From Haladaptatus sp. QDMS2 (lineage in GTDB: Archaea > Halobacteriota > Halobacteria > Halobacteriales > Halococcaceae): DNA of 64,000 nucleotides. Positions within the stretch are counted from its first letter, which is position 1. Each line of letters starts with the position of its first letter. The translations under genes were made by a program, and so were the position numbers. The stretch is from positions 1,178,001 to 1,242,000 of the forward strand of contig NZ_CP119791.1 of NCBI RefSeq assembly GCF_029338295.1, read 5' to 3'. This document shows positions 48,526-58,250 of this stretch, one piece after another. The notes beneath the pieces were generated by a model. That model made no database searches, was not told the DNA's origin, and saw only the letters and a list, made by a program, of their open reading frames with translations.

Positions 48526-49731
48526 ATGGATTCGCGAGACACGTCCGGCGCCAGCGAAACTGGCGGCCGGAAGCGTCGGGCAGAATCGGCTGGCACGTCA
48601 CGACGACGATTTCTGCAGTCTGCCGGCGTCACCGCTGGCATCGCATCGCTTGCCGGGTGTACTGACTTCCTCTCGGGCGAGAGTGACGAACCCGGAAACA
48701 ACACCACGACCACCTCGGACTTCGGGCAAATCGGTTCCGGGCGAACCGGCGACCAGATTCAGGGCGGCACCTCGATGCAGGACATGCCGGACCTCTCCGG
48801 TGAGATTACCGTCTACTCCGGGCGCGGCGAGGCGCTCGTGGGCGAACTCATCTCCTACATCGAAGGGCTGTACCCCGACCTGACCATTCAGCCACGGTAC
48901 GAAGGGTCAAGTCAACTCGTCCAGAAGATTCTGAACGAGGGCGAAAACAGCCCCGCAGACGTGTTTTTCTCCGTGAACGCCGGGTCGCTCGGCTTCCTCA
49001 AAGACGAGGGACGCACCGTGGAACTGTCCGACGAAATCACGGGCATGGTCCGAGAAGAGTTCCACGACCCCGACGGAAACTGGGTCGGCACCTCCGGGCG
49101 CGCGCGGACGATTCCGTACAACACGGACACGTTTTCCGAATCGGACATCCCGACGGACATCATGGCGTTCCCCGACGCAGACCAGTTCAGCGACGATATC
49201 GGCTGGGCCCCCTCCTACGGGTCGTTCCAGGCGTTCGTCACCGCCATGCGCATCCTGAACGGTCGTGAGGCCACGAAGCAGTGGCTCGAAGGCATGATAG
49301 AACTCGGCGTCCAGGAATACACCGACGAGTTCGCCATCGCCCTCGCCGTCGCAGACGGGGAGATTAGCGCCGGCTTCACGAACCACTACTACATCCAGCG
49401 CGTGCTCGCAGACCGCGAAGACGCCCCACTGGCAACCGCTTTCACCGAGGGCGACGCTGGCGCAATCTTCAACGTCGCAGGCGCGGCCGTCGTGGACACC
49501 GCACAGGACCAGGAGATGGCCGCAAACTTCGTGCGCCACCTGCTCTCCGCCGAGGCACAGGCGTACTTCGCCACGACGACGTACGAGTACCCACTCATCC
49601 CCGAGGTCGAACCCATCGGCGACCTGCCGACTATCGACGAACTCAACCCGCCTGCGGACCTCGACCTCACCCAGTTGTCCGACATTCGCCCCACCCTCGA
49701 CCTGATGCGCGAAGTCGGAATCAGCGTCTAA
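48526..49731 (+). CDS. Iron-type ABC transporter, substrate-binding lipoprotein
   Basis: The 401-residue protein has a Tat signal ('SRRRFLQSAGVTAGIASLAGC') with a lipobox Cys45, a Thr/Asn-rich linker, and a periplasmic-binding domain ('ITVYSGRGEALVGELISYIEG', 'DVFFSVNAGSLGFLKDEGR', 'NTDTF') of the Fe3+-binding FbpA/thiamine-type family. It should be a Tat-exported lipoprotein capturing ferric iron or an iron chelate. The palindrome at 48501 supports iron control. The permease follows eight bases after the stop. Confidence 0.88.
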   Translation: MDSRDTSGASETGGRKRRAESAGTSRRRFLQSAGVTAGIASLAGCTDFLSGESDEPGNNTTTTSDFGQIGSGRTGDQIQGGTSMQDMPDLSGEITVYSGRGEALVGELISYIEGLYPDLTIQPRYEGSSQLVQKILNEGENSPADVFFSVNAGSLGFLKDEGRTVELSDEITGMVREEFHDPDGNWVGTSGRARTIPYNTDTFSESDIPTDIMAFPDADQFSDDIGWAPSYGSFQAFVTAMRILNGREATKQWLEGMIELGVQEYTDEFAIALAVADGEISAGFTNHYYIQRVLADREDAPLATAFTEGDAGAIFNVAGAAVVDTAQDQEMAANFVRHLLSAEAQAYFATTTYEYPLIPEVEPIGDLPTIDELNPPADLDLTQLSDIRPTLDLMREVGISV

Positions 49732-49738
49732 CCAAACT

Positions 49739-51373
49739 ATGGCACCAGAAACAGACTCGCTGTTCGCCCGCGTGACGAGCAGCGAGTCCGAACTCCCACT
49801 CGGCCTCACGTTACTGTCTGGTGCCATCGCCGCCGCCGTCGTCTTCCCGCTTATCTGGATTCTCGCGAACGCACTCGAAGTCGGGGCCGGAACGGCCATC
49901 GACCTGCTCACTCGCGAGACGACCCTCCGCGTTTTCCTCAACAGCACGCTGCTCGTCGCCGTCGTCACGGGCGCGTCCATCCTGTTCGCCGTCCCGCTCG
50001 CCTTCCTCACCGTCCGAACGAACCTCCCGCTCAAGCGGTTCTGGACGGTTGCGCTCTCGATGCCACTGGTCGTTCCGAGCTACATCGGCGCGTTCGCCTT
50101 CGTCTCCGCGTTCGGCCCACGGGGCGAACTCCAGACGATGCTCGCACCGCTCGGCATCGAGAAGCTCCCCGAGATTTACGGCTTCACGGGTGCGGCGCTC
50201 GTGATGACCCTGTACACCTACCCCTACGTCTTCATCTCCACGCGGGCGGCCCTCAAGACGATGGACGCCCGTCTCGTGGACGCCGCCCGCACGCTCCAGC
50301 ACTCGCGCTGGGAGGCGTTCCGTCGCGTCACGATTCCACAGATTCGCCCGGCGGTCACCGCCGGCGCACTCCTCGTCGCTCTCTACACGCTCTCTGATTT
50401 CGGGACGCCGGCAATCATGCGCTTCGACGTGTTCACGAAGGTCATCTACGCAGAACAGAACTCCCTTTCGACGTTCGGTCAAGACCTCGCCGCGCTGCTC
50501 TCGTTGCAGCTCGTCGTCGTGACGTTCGTCATCCTCGCTGTCGAGTCCCGCGTGCGCGGCGGCGACAACATCGCCACGAACCGAGCTTCGACCCGGGGCG
50601 CGATGGTACGCCTCGGGAAGTGGAAGTGGCCCGCGCTCGCCCTGTGTCTCAGCGTCGCCGGCCTCGCGCTCGTCGTTCCGGTGGGCATCCTCATGGCGTG
50701 GCTGATTCGCGGCGGGTCGTCCTCTGCGGCCGCGTCGCTCGAATTCCAGTGGCAGTACGCGTTCAACACCGTGGGCGTCTCCGCCATCGCCGCGCTCGTG
50801 GCGGGTCTCGCGGCGCTGCCCATCGCCTACCTCGCCGTGCGCCACCGCTCGCGGGCGTCGTGGCTCATCGAACGCGCCTCTTACGTCGGCTACGCCGTCC
50901 CGGGCGTCGTGATGGGCCTCGCGCTCGTCTACTTCGGCGCGCGCTACGGGGGGCGATTCTACCAGCAGGAACTCATCCTGTTCCCGCTGCTCATCTTCGC
51001 CTACGTGGTGCGCTTCCTGCCGCAGGCGGTCGGTTCGACTCGCGCAGGGTTCCTGCAGGTCAGTCCGACGCTCTCTGACGCCGCCCGCACTCTCGGGCGC
51101 TCGCCGGTGGCCGCGTTCCGCGAGGTGACGCTGCCGCTTGTCGCACCCGGCCTCATCGGCGGCGCACTGTTGGTCTTCCTCACGACGATGAAGGAACTGC
51201 CGGCGACGCTGCTCCTGCGGCCGACGGGCTTCAAGACGCTCGTCACCCACATCTGGTCTGCACAGGCCTCTGGCCACTTCGGGCACGCGGCCATCCCCGC
51301 GCTCGTGCTCGTCGTGGTCTCTGCGGTGTCGATGCTCGTGATGCTCGCGATGGAGGGATACGATGTCAAATAG
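49739..51373 (+). CDS. Iron-type ABC transporter, permease
   Basis: The 544-residue FbpB-type permease has about 12 membrane spans in two halves, each with the inner-membrane EAA-like loop ('DAARTLQHSRWEAFRRVTIPQIRPA' and 'DAARTLGRSPVAAFREVTLPLVAP'). The fused double permease is typical for ferric-iron importers. It overlaps the ATPase gene by 11 bases. Confidence 0.9.
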   Translation: MAPETDSLFARVTSSESELPLGLTLLSGAIAAAVVFPLIWILANALEVGAGTAIDLLTRETTLRVFLNSTLLVAVVTGASILFAVPLAFLTVRTNLPLKRFWTVALSMPLVVPSYIGAFAFVSAFGPRGELQTMLAPLGIEKLPEIYGFTGAALVMTLYTYPYVFISTRAALKTMDARLVDAARTLQHSRWEAFRRVTIPQIRPAVTAGALLVALYTLSDFGTPAIMRFDVFTKVIYAEQNSLSTFGQDLAALLSLQLVVVTFVILAVESRVRGGDNIATNRASTRGAMVRLGKWKWPALALCLSVAGLALVVPVGILMAWLIRGGSSSAAASLEFQWQYAFNTVGVSAIAALVAGLAALPIAYLAVRHRSRASWLIERASYVGYAVPGVVMGLALVYFGARYGGRFYQQELILFPLLIFAYVVRFLPQAVGSTRAGFLQVSPTLSDAARTLGRSPVAAFREVTLPLVAPGLIGGALLVFLTTMKELPATLLLRPTGFKTLVTHIWSAQASGHFGHAAIPALVLVVVSAVSMLVMLAMEGYDVK

Positions 51374-52520
51374 CCACGTTGCACAGCGAAACGTCTCGGT
51401 CGATGAACAGCACTTCGAACCATCCGAACAGACCGTCCTCACGCTCGCCGACGTGGGCAAATCGTTCGGCAGCGAGTGCGTTCTGGAGAACCTCTCGTTT
51501 ACCGTCCGCGAGGGTGAAATCCTCACCCTCCTCGGCCCCTCCGGCTGTGGGAAGACGACGACGCTCCGCCTCATCGCCGGTCTCGCCCGCCCCGACGAGG
51601 GTGAGATTCGGCTGAACGACACCGCCGTCGCCGGCAATGGGTCGTTCGTGGAACCAGAGACCCGCGGCATCGGCGTCGTGTTCCAGGAGTTCGCTCTCTT
51701 TCCTCACCTCACCGCCGCGGAAAACGTCGCCTTCGGCCTCAAAGACCGACCGAAAGCAGAGCGCGAACAACGCGTCGAGGAGCTCCTGCGGCTCGTCGGC
51801 CTCACCGAACACCGCGAGAGCACCCCAGACCAGCTTTCGGGCGGCCAGCAACAGCGCGTCGCTCTCGCCCGGTCGCTCGCCCCCGAACCGGAAATCCTCC
51901 TGCTCGACGAGCCGTTTTCCAACCTCGACGTGGACCTCCGCGTCGAGATGCGCGAAGAGGTCCGCCGCATCATCAAGGAAGCCGGTGTCACCGCGATTTC
52001 GGTCACCCACGACCAGGAGGAGGCCTTCTCGATCTCCGACCGTGTTGCGGTGATGAACGACGGCCGACTCGAACAGATCGGCACGCCAGAGCAGGTGTTC
52101 CAGCATCCAGAATCCCGCTTCGTCGCGGGCTTCCTCGGTCACGCCAGTTTCCTCTCCGGAACCGTCTCGGGCGACACCGTCCACACCGGCATCGGTGCGA
52201 TTCCCCGCGAGCAGATTCACGGCCTCGTCGCGGAGTACGACGAGACGGAAATCGACGTTTTAGTGCGGCCAGACGACCTCGTCGCCCGCCCAGCGGACGA
52301 GAAACAGGCAGGGGGCCACGTCGTCTACCGCCGTTACCTCGGGCCAACAGTCCTTTATCGGGTCGAACTCGAAACTGGAGACGTATTAGAGTGCATGCAC
52401 AACCACGATGCCCGCGTCTCCCTCGGGATGCCGGTCACGGTCTCGCTTGCGGCTGGGCACGAACTGGCGTGGTTCCCGCCGGACAGCCGCTGGAGGGTCG
52501 ACAGCCCAGCGGATGACTGA
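51363..52520 (+). CDS. Iron-type ABC transporter, ATP-binding protein
   Basis: The 385-residue ATPase has Walker A 'GPSGCGKTTT', signature 'LSGGQQQRVALARSL', Walker B 'EILLLDEPFSNLD' and a switch His in 'SVTHDQEEAF', then a TOBE-like C-terminal domain ('VLVRPDDLVARPADE'). It energises the FbpB-type permease. The coding frame overlaps the next gene (52513) by eight bases, so the downstream membrane protein is in the same operon. Confidence 0.92.
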   Translation: MSNSHVAQRNVSVDEQHFEPSEQTVLTLADVGKSFGSECVLENLSFTVREGEILTLLGPSGCGKTTTLRLIAGLARPDEGEIRLNDTAVAGNGSFVEPETRGIGVVFQEFALFPHLTAAENVAFGLKDRPKAEREQRVEELLRLVGLTEHRESTPDQLSGGQQQRVALARSLAPEPEILLLDEPFSNLDVDLRVEMREEVRRIIKEAGVTAISVTHDQEEAFSISDRVAVMNDGRLEQIGTPEQVFQHPESRFVAGFLGHASFLSGTVSGDTVHTGIGAIPREQIHGLVAEYDETEIDVLVRPDDLVARPADEKQAGGHVVYRRYLGPTVLYRVELETGDVLECMHNHDARVSLGMPVTVSLAAGHELAWFPPDSRWRVDSPADD

Positions 52521-54714
52521 GGATACGCCAGCGTCTCCGTCGTCAACGCCACCTGCAGGTGATTCGACCCGGGCAGACGAACGGGATACGGACCCCAATT
52601 CGGATTTTTCAGACCTGAAACGCGCCGTCCTCACGTCGCTCGCGTTCGCCCTCCTCGGTGCACTCGTCGGCGTCGTCATCTACGTCGTCGCTACTGACCT
52701 GTTTCCGTACCACTCCTCGAATCACGACGAGGGCGTCTACCTCCAGCAGGCAGCGTTGTTGCTCTCGGGCGAGCTCTGGTTCGCCACACCGCTCCCGGAC
52801 GCCTTTCGCCCATGGTTTTTCGTCCAGGACGGCTTTCGCCTCTACCCGAAGTATTCGCCCGTGCCAGCGGCGATGTTCGCCATCGGAATGGTCCTCGGCG
52901 AACCGCGCATCAGCCTCGCGTTGATTGCGTCGGGGTCTGCCCTTCTCGTGGGCGCACTCGCCACGGAGGCGTTCGACGAGCGAACCGGCCTGCTCGCGAT
53001 GGTCGTCCTCCTCGTGAGTCCGCTGTTTCTCATCTCCTCGTCGGTGTTCCTCCCGTACGCGCCGACGTTCTTCCTGAACCTGCTGTTCGCCCTCGGCTAC
53101 GTGCGGGCGATTCGCCGCCGGAGCTATAGCTACGCCGCCCTCGCCGGCATCGCCATCGGCCTCGCCTTCTTCGCCCGGCCCTTCACCGCCGTTCTGTTCG
53201 CCATCCCATTTATTGTTCACGCCCTCGCTACTGTCGCCGTCTCCCTGCCCGCCGGTGAACCGTTGCTCACGGTCACCTTCAGAAACGGCGTCATCGCACT
53301 GCTCGGCGGAACAGGCGTCGCACTCGCGCTCGCGTACAACGCGGCCGTCACCGGGTCGCCGTTCCTATTCCCGTTCGAGGCGTTCGCCCCGCTCGACGGC
53401 ATCGGCTTCGGGCGGCGCGCGCTGCTCGGCTACGAGCGCATGTACACGCCGACGCTCGCGCTCGAAGCCAACGCCCACGTCATCTGGGAGTTCGCCACGC
53501 GCTGGATGCCCGCCGGAATTCTCGGCACGGCGCTCGCCGCCCTCGGCATCGGCGCGACCGTGGGCCGTGACGACATCGCGGTGAACCCGTGGAGCCTCTC
53601 AGACGGTACGCTCCGCTGGATGCTCGCCTCGCTGTTCGTGAGTATCTCTGCCGGGAACGTCTTCTTCTGGGGCAACGCGAACATCCTCGCTCGTCTCGAA
53701 ACTCCCGCAGACGGCCTCATCGCCCAGTTCGGGCCGTTCTACCACTTCGACCTGCTGTTGCCCATCGCAGTCTTCGGCGCGGCGGGCATCCTATTCCTCA
53801 CAGACCTCGCCAGAGAGACGACGTACGCCCGATTCGACACCTCCGTCGCCCGCGCCATCCTGCTCGTCGCACTCGTCGTGAGCGTCCCCGTCGTCGTCTC
53901 CGCAGAGCAGTCCGTGCTCGCGGACCCGGTTGCGGAGAATCGCCAGTACACGGAGCGATTCGAAGCCGCGTACGAGCCATTCGAGAACCAGGAATTCGAC
54001 AACGCCCTCGTGTTCATGGCGACCCCGTACGGCGACTGGCTCAACCTTCCCTTCCAGGCGGTGCGCAACGACGCACACCTCGGCGGTGAGGCGGTATATG
54101 CCATCGACCGCGCCCCGGGCGACGATTTCGCAGTCATCCAGCGCTACCCCGACCGGAACCTGTATCGCTACACCTTCCGCGGCGAGTGGACGCCAACCCC
54201 TGCACCCGTCAAGCCGGCGATTCAGCCACTCGACGTGCGAAACGGCTCCTCGCACACCGTCCACACCGACGTCGGCGTCGTGAGCGGGGCTCAGAGCGCG
54301 ACGGTGCGCATCGAAACGAGCGACGGCGCGATGCAGTACGCCTACACCGGCGACCTGAATGAGTCGGTCGCGCTGAACTGGACCATCACCCCGCAGAACG
54401 CGAGCGTTGTGGGTGAAAACCTGCGAAAACTCGGTTCCTCGTCGAACGAAACGGTCGCGCTGAACGGGAGCGACGAGGCGGTTATGTCCGTGACGTTCCT
54501 GCAGCCGGGCGGGTCGACGGTAACCTACCGACAGGCCGTCTCTGTCGATGCCCATCCAGAGACGAATACGGTGCGGGTCATCTGGCCGCCAGAAAAGCGC
54601 GTCTGCCGCCTGCGGGCGAACTGCGGCTACGAGGGCACGTACCTAAAGAACGCCACCGATTACGTCTCCGGGGTCTCCTTCGAGACGAACGTCACCTCAC
54701 AGCCGGCCGACTAG
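52513..54714 (+). CDS. GT39-like integral membrane glycosyltransferase
   Basis: The 733-residue protein has an acidic N-terminus, about 11 to 12 membrane spans (residues 38-470), and a C-terminal extracytoplasmic domain with many N-x-S/T sequons. 'YHSSNHDEGVYLQQAALLLSG' in the first loop carries the acidic residues typical of ArnT/PMT-type (GT39) polyprenyl-phosphate-sugar transferases. Such enzymes use dolichyl-phosphate sugars. Its overlap with the iron ABC operon is unexplained. The convergent GT2 gene that follows could supply the lipid-linked sugar. Confidence 0.75.
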   Translation: MTEDTPASPSSTPPAGDSTRADERDTDPNSDFSDLKRAVLTSLAFALLGALVGVVIYVVATDLFPYHSSNHDEGVYLQQAALLLSGELWFATPLPDAFRPWFFVQDGFRLYPKYSPVPAAMFAIGMVLGEPRISLALIASGSALLVGALATEAFDERTGLLAMVVLLVSPLFLISSSVFLPYAPTFFLNLLFALGYVRAIRRRSYSYAALAGIAIGLAFFARPFTAVLFAIPFIVHALATVAVSLPAGEPLLTVTFRNGVIALLGGTGVALALAYNAAVTGSPFLFPFEAFAPLDGIGFGRRALLGYERMYTPTLALEANAHVIWEFATRWMPAGILGTALAALGIGATVGRDDIAVNPWSLSDGTLRWMLASLFVSISAGNVFFWGNANILARLETPADGLIAQFGPFYHFDLLLPIAVFGAAGILFLTDLARETTYARFDTSVARAILLVALVVSVPVVVSAEQSVLADPVAENRQYTERFEAAYEPFENQEFDNALVFMATPYGDWLNLPFQAVRNDAHLGGEAVYAIDRAPGDDFAVIQRYPDRNLYRYTFRGEWTPTPAPVKPAIQPLDVRNGSSHTVHTDVGVVSGAQSATVRIETSDGAMQYAYTGDLNESVALNWTITPQNASVVGENLRKLGSSSNETVALNGSDEAVMSVTFLQPGGSTVTYRQAVSVDAHPETNTVRVIWPPEKRVCRLRANCGYEGTYLKNATDYVSGVSFETNVTSQPAD

Positions 54715-55409
54715 CGAAGGTGTTCTTCTATGGCGACCTTGACGATGGATTTCGCGATGGCAGCACCGCCAGCGAGCGGGTCTAATTTCGTCTCGCCTGC
54801 ACGTTCGCGGTACTCGATTGGCATCTCGTAGACGCGATAGTCGCGCATCAGCGGGCGCATCAACAGTTCGGCGGAGAGACCGGTGTTCTCGGTCCAGCGC
54901 GTCTGCTGGATGACGTCGCGGCGGTAGGCACGCATTCCCGTCGTCGTGTCGTGGACGCGCTTGCCCATCAACGTGCTCGCGAGCAGGGCGAACGCCTCGT
55001 TGCCCATCCGATTAAACTCCGGCATCTCGTCTGCGCCGTAGTAGAGGCGGTCACCGCTGACCACGTCGTAGCCCTCGTTGATTTTTTCGAGGAAGTCGGG
55101 CAGGCGCTCCATGGGGTAGGTGTCGTCACAGTCCGTCGTGACGATGACCGGGCGCTCCGGCGTCTCGACGGCTTCTTTCACGGCGATGCCGTAGCCCTGT
55201 GGTTCCTGCTCGATGACCGTCGCGCCGTGCTCGCGGGCGATTTCGGGCGTGCGGTCCGACGAGCCATCGACGCAGACGATTTCTGCCTTTCCATCCGTTA
55301 TTTCGTTGATGTCAGAACAGACGGCTTCGATGGCTTCTTCCTCGTTGTACGTCCCCATTACGACGGCGAGGTCATCGAACGTGAACGACTCAGCCTCGTG
55401 CGTACTCAT
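54711..55409 (-). CDS. GT2 glycosyltransferase (dolichyl-phosphate sugar synthase-like)
   Basis: The 232-residue protein starts MSTHEAESFTFDDLAVVMGTYNEEEAIEAV and has 'IVCVDGSSDRTPEIAREHGA', 'TDCDDTYPMERL' and 'HDTTTGMRAYRRDVI', typical of dolichol-phosphate mannose/glucose synthases without a C-terminal membrane domain. It probably makes a dolichyl-phosphate sugar, possibly the donor for the GT39-like protein with which it converges (four-base overlap). Confidence 0.82.
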   Translation of the reverse strand: MSTHEAESFTFDDLAVVMGTYNEEEAIEAVCSDINEITDGKAEIVCVDGSSDRTPEIAREHGATVIEQEPQGYGIAVKEAVETPERPVIVTTDCDDTYPMERLPDFLEKINEGYDVVSGDRLYYGADEMPEFNRMGNEAFALLASTLMGKRVHDTTTGMRAYRRDVIQQTRWTENTGLSAELLMRPLMRDYRVYEMPIEYRERAGETKLDPLAGGAAIAKSIVKVAIEEHLR

Positions 55410-55497
55410 TGGATTCTCGAAATGGGCCGGGAGACTTGAACGTGCGGTTTGCGAAAATCTCCCCCAGATTACTGACAGGCCGGCTCTGCGGCGACGC

Positions 55498-56613
55498 TCA
55501 CTCCTCGGTGAATGCGCCCGCACTCGACTGCTTTGGGTCTGACCCCAACCCCTCTGCAGCATTCACCCGTGGCGTAACATGTTTGTGATGAATTAATTCG
55601 GTGAACACGATGCGGACGAACTGCACCATCAGCACCATCAGCAGGGGGCCGAGGAACAGGCCGTACCAGCCGAACAGCGACGGCCCAAGGATGTAGGCGA
55701 AGACGGTGAGCCCGACGTGAATCGTCCGCCCGGCGACGTAGGGCTGGACGAACGTTTGGGGGATGACGTCGAGAATCACCAGCGAGACGACGAACAGGCC
55801 AACCGGGTACATCAGCGACCCCTCTCCCTGTATCGCCAGCCAGCTCAGATAGCCACTCACGGGGACGTAGACGAGCTTCCCGACCACGATGGGGACGAAA
55901 CTTGCAACGCCCGTGAGCAGTGCGAGCGCCGTCGGGAAGGGAATCGAGAGACCCGCCGGAGCGACGAGGTTGTACCCGTTGTACGTCACCACGGCGAGCA
56001 GGCCAATCGCCAGTGCGGTCAGCGTGTTCCCCAGATAAACCGCTTCGAGGTCGCGGTCTACCGCAGAGAAATAGGCGTATACCGCCGAGTTCTGACCGCC
56101 GATTTCCGAGCGAAACCAGTCGGCGAGGCGGTAGTCGTCGCGGAGAAGGAAGAACACGAACGTGAGCGCGATGAACGACTGAATGAGGACGCTCGAGAGA
56201 ATCGCGAAGGTCGTGCTCCCGACCTGCAACGCCTCCCGTGAGCGGAGCATCGACACCAACTCTCGGGGGTTTTGCGCGAGCGTCGAAACGTCTACGTAGG
56301 GCTGGACCAGCGTCTTGAATTGGTCGGTCGAGAGCGTCCCCATCTCCACGACGAGTCGCGACGCGAGGTAGCCGATGAGCGCGAGCAACGGGAGGGCGAC
56401 GAGCAACAATGTCGCCGTCGCGGCGAGGCCGGGCGACTCGACCACCTTCGTCGTACGGCGATCGACGGGTCGCACCGCGTAGTAGACGAATAGGCCGAGA
56501 ACGAACGCGCCGAGATACATTCGCACGGCGAGCAACAGCAACGCTGCGAGAGCCCCCCCGAGCGCCCACCACCCGATTCGTGACCGGTCTGCACCGACTG
56601 ATAACCCGTTCAT
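55498..56613 (-). CDS. AI-2E family transporter (PerM/UPF0118)
   Basis: The 371-residue protein starts MNGLSVGADRSRIGWWALG, has about eight membrane spans and the family's conserved end 'GRTIHVGLTVFAYILGPSLFGWYGLFLGPLLMVLMVQ'. Characterised relatives include AI-2 exporters and sodium-coupled antiporters, so the substrate is open. It follows the AMP phosphorylase gene on the same strand after about 50 bases. Confidence 0.85.
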   Translation of the reverse strand: MNGLSVGADRSRIGWWALGGALAALLLLAVRMYLGAFVLGLFVYYAVRPVDRRTTKVVESPGLAATATLLLVALPLLALIGYLASRLVVEMGTLSTDQFKTLVQPYVDVSTLAQNPRELVSMLRSREALQVGSTTFAILSSVLIQSFIALTFVFFLLRDDYRLADWFRSEIGGQNSAVYAYFSAVDRDLEAVYLGNTLTALAIGLLAVVTYNGYNLVAPAGLSIPFPTALALLTGVASFVPIVVGKLVYVPVSGYLSWLAIQGEGSLMYPVGLFVVSLVILDVIPQTFVQPYVAGRTIHVGLTVFAYILGPSLFGWYGLFLGPLLMVLMVQFVRIVFTELIHHKHVTPRVNAAEGLGSDPKQSSAGAFTEE

Positions 56614-56665
56614 CGTCTTTCGACAGACAGGGTCGAGTCGGATGTATCTGATGTCCGTTTTGGCG

Positions 56666-58144
56666 TCAGATTCGTTCGACGAGTGCCTCACCCACACTCC
56701 GCACGCGCACGGGTTCGCTCACGGCGAGCAACTGCGTTGCCTCCGCCAATTTCGCTTCGTGTTCTGCGTGAATCGTAAACAGCGGATGACCCACCTCGAC
56801 GTGCTCGCCGACGGTGCAGTTCAGGTACAGTCCCGCCCCGGCGTCTTTTGGCGCGCCCGCCCGCCGGGCAAGTTCGCTGACGAGGGCGTTGTCGATGTGC
56901 GTCACCACACCGGCGCGGTCGGCCCGGACTTCGACGGTTTCACCGCCAGGGACGAGGTCTGCGATGGTCACGTCGGGGTCGCCACCCTGTGCGGCCACGA
57001 TTTCTCTGAACTTCGCGAGCGCTGCTCCCGATTCGAGCAACGTACTCGCGTTCGCGTCAGAAGTGCAACAGCCCAGGAGTATCTCGGCGATTCTGAGACT
57101 CTTCAGCCTGAGTTCCTTGGGACCACCTCCATCCAGCACGGCGAGGACGTCTCTGGCTTCGAGAACGGGGCCGATTCCCCGGCCAATCGGGGCCGACCCG
57201 CTCGTAATCGTACACTCGACGGTCAGTCCGAGGTGCTCGCCGACGCGCTTGAAGTCCTCCGCCAGCTCTCTCGCGTTCGGCAAGTCGCGCACTTTCGCCC
57301 CCTCACCGTAGGGGATATCGATGACGACGTGGGTGGACCCCGCGCTTTTCTTCTTCGAGAGGACGGAGGCGATGATCTGGCCTGGGGGGTCGAGCGAGAG
57401 GGGCGTCTCGACGCGGATGATTTTGTCGTCTACGGGAGAGAGATTCACGCCACCGCCCCATATTAGACAACCACCCACCTGTTCGACGATTTGCTGTATC
57501 TCTGCGAGCGTGAACTCGACCGGGCAGAACACGGCCATCGTGTCCGCGGTTCCGGCGGGCGAGGTAATCGCTCGCGAGGAGGTCTTGGGAATCTTGATTC
57601 CAGCCGCGGCGACGATGGAGACGACGATTGGCGTGATGCGATTGCCCGCGACGCCCCCGATGGAGTGTTTGTCGGCGATGATAGGGTCTTTCCAGACGAG
57701 CGACTCGCCGACGTCGGTCATTATCTCCGTGAGCGAGCGCGTCTCCGCAAGCGAGAGCCCGTTCGTGTACGTCCCCGTGACGTATGCAGCGAGCTCCACG
57801 TCGTTCAGTCGGTCTGCGTCGATATCCTCGACGATGGCACGCAGTTCGTGGTGTTCGAGTTCGACGTCGTCCAGTTTCTTGCGAATGAACGAAACGGAGA
57901 CTGGTCGGGGGGCGAGCGTCACGTCCACGACACCAGCGACGTGTCCCAACCGTCGGGTCACCCCGAGCGTGCCGCGAGAAACGAGTCCATCGGTCACTTC
58001 GACAATTCCAATCGAAATGCGGTCGCCGTGACTGAGTTGGACCCGGTCGAGTGGACGGACGCCGAGTTCCGTGGCGTCGGCCCGATTGAGCAGAATCGTC
58101 GGCGAACGGGTCCCAATATCCACTTCCACCGCCGTGAGTTCCAT
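56666..58144 (-). CDS. deoA: AMP phosphorylase
   Basis: The 492-residue protein begins MELTAVEVDIGTRSPTILL with an N-terminal extension domain, then a nucleoside-phosphorylase core: 'DKHSIGGVAGNRITPIVVSIVAAAGIKIPKTSSRAITSPAGTAD'-like sequence around residues 165-210, and the C-terminal domain ending 'VSEPVRVRSVGEALVERI'. The N-terminal domain and the archaeal sequence fit AMP phosphorylase, which converts AMP and Pi to adenine and ribose-1,5-bisphosphate in the type III RuBisCO pathway. The partner enzymes are not in this window. Confidence 0.88.
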   Translation of the reverse strand: MELTAVEVDIGTRSPTILLNRADATELGVRPLDRVQLSHGDRISIGIVEVTDGLVSRGTLGVTRRLGHVAGVVDVTLAPRPVSVSFIRKKLDDVELEHHELRAIVEDIDADRLNDVELAAYVTGTYTNGLSLAETRSLTEIMTDVGESLVWKDPIIADKHSIGGVAGNRITPIVVSIVAAAGIKIPKTSSRAITSPAGTADTMAVFCPVEFTLAEIQQIVEQVGGCLIWGGGVNLSPVDDKIIRVETPLSLDPPGQIIASVLSKKKSAGSTHVVIDIPYGEGAKVRDLPNARELAEDFKRVGEHLGLTVECTITSGSAPIGRGIGPVLEARDVLAVLDGGGPKELRLKSLRIAEILLGCCTSDANASTLLESGAALAKFREIVAAQGGDPDVTIADLVPGGETVEVRADRAGVVTHIDNALVSELARRAGAPKDAGAGLYLNCTVGEHVEVGHPLFTIHAEHEAKLAEATQLLAVSEPVRVRSVGEALVERI

Positions 58145-58250
58145 TCCAGGAGATACGCGGGAAACGGAGAAAACAGGTGTAGGTCGATACTTTCGATGCC
58201 GGCCTCTGTCGGATGCTCCTCGAAAACCACTGAAATCTTCAAAAAATCGA

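Noticed and set aside
49811-51670. 619-codon minus-strand open frame antisense to the iron permease
   Set aside because: The translation is a low-complexity Arg/Glu/Asp/Gly-rich string typical of antisense frames; the plus-strand permease is clear.
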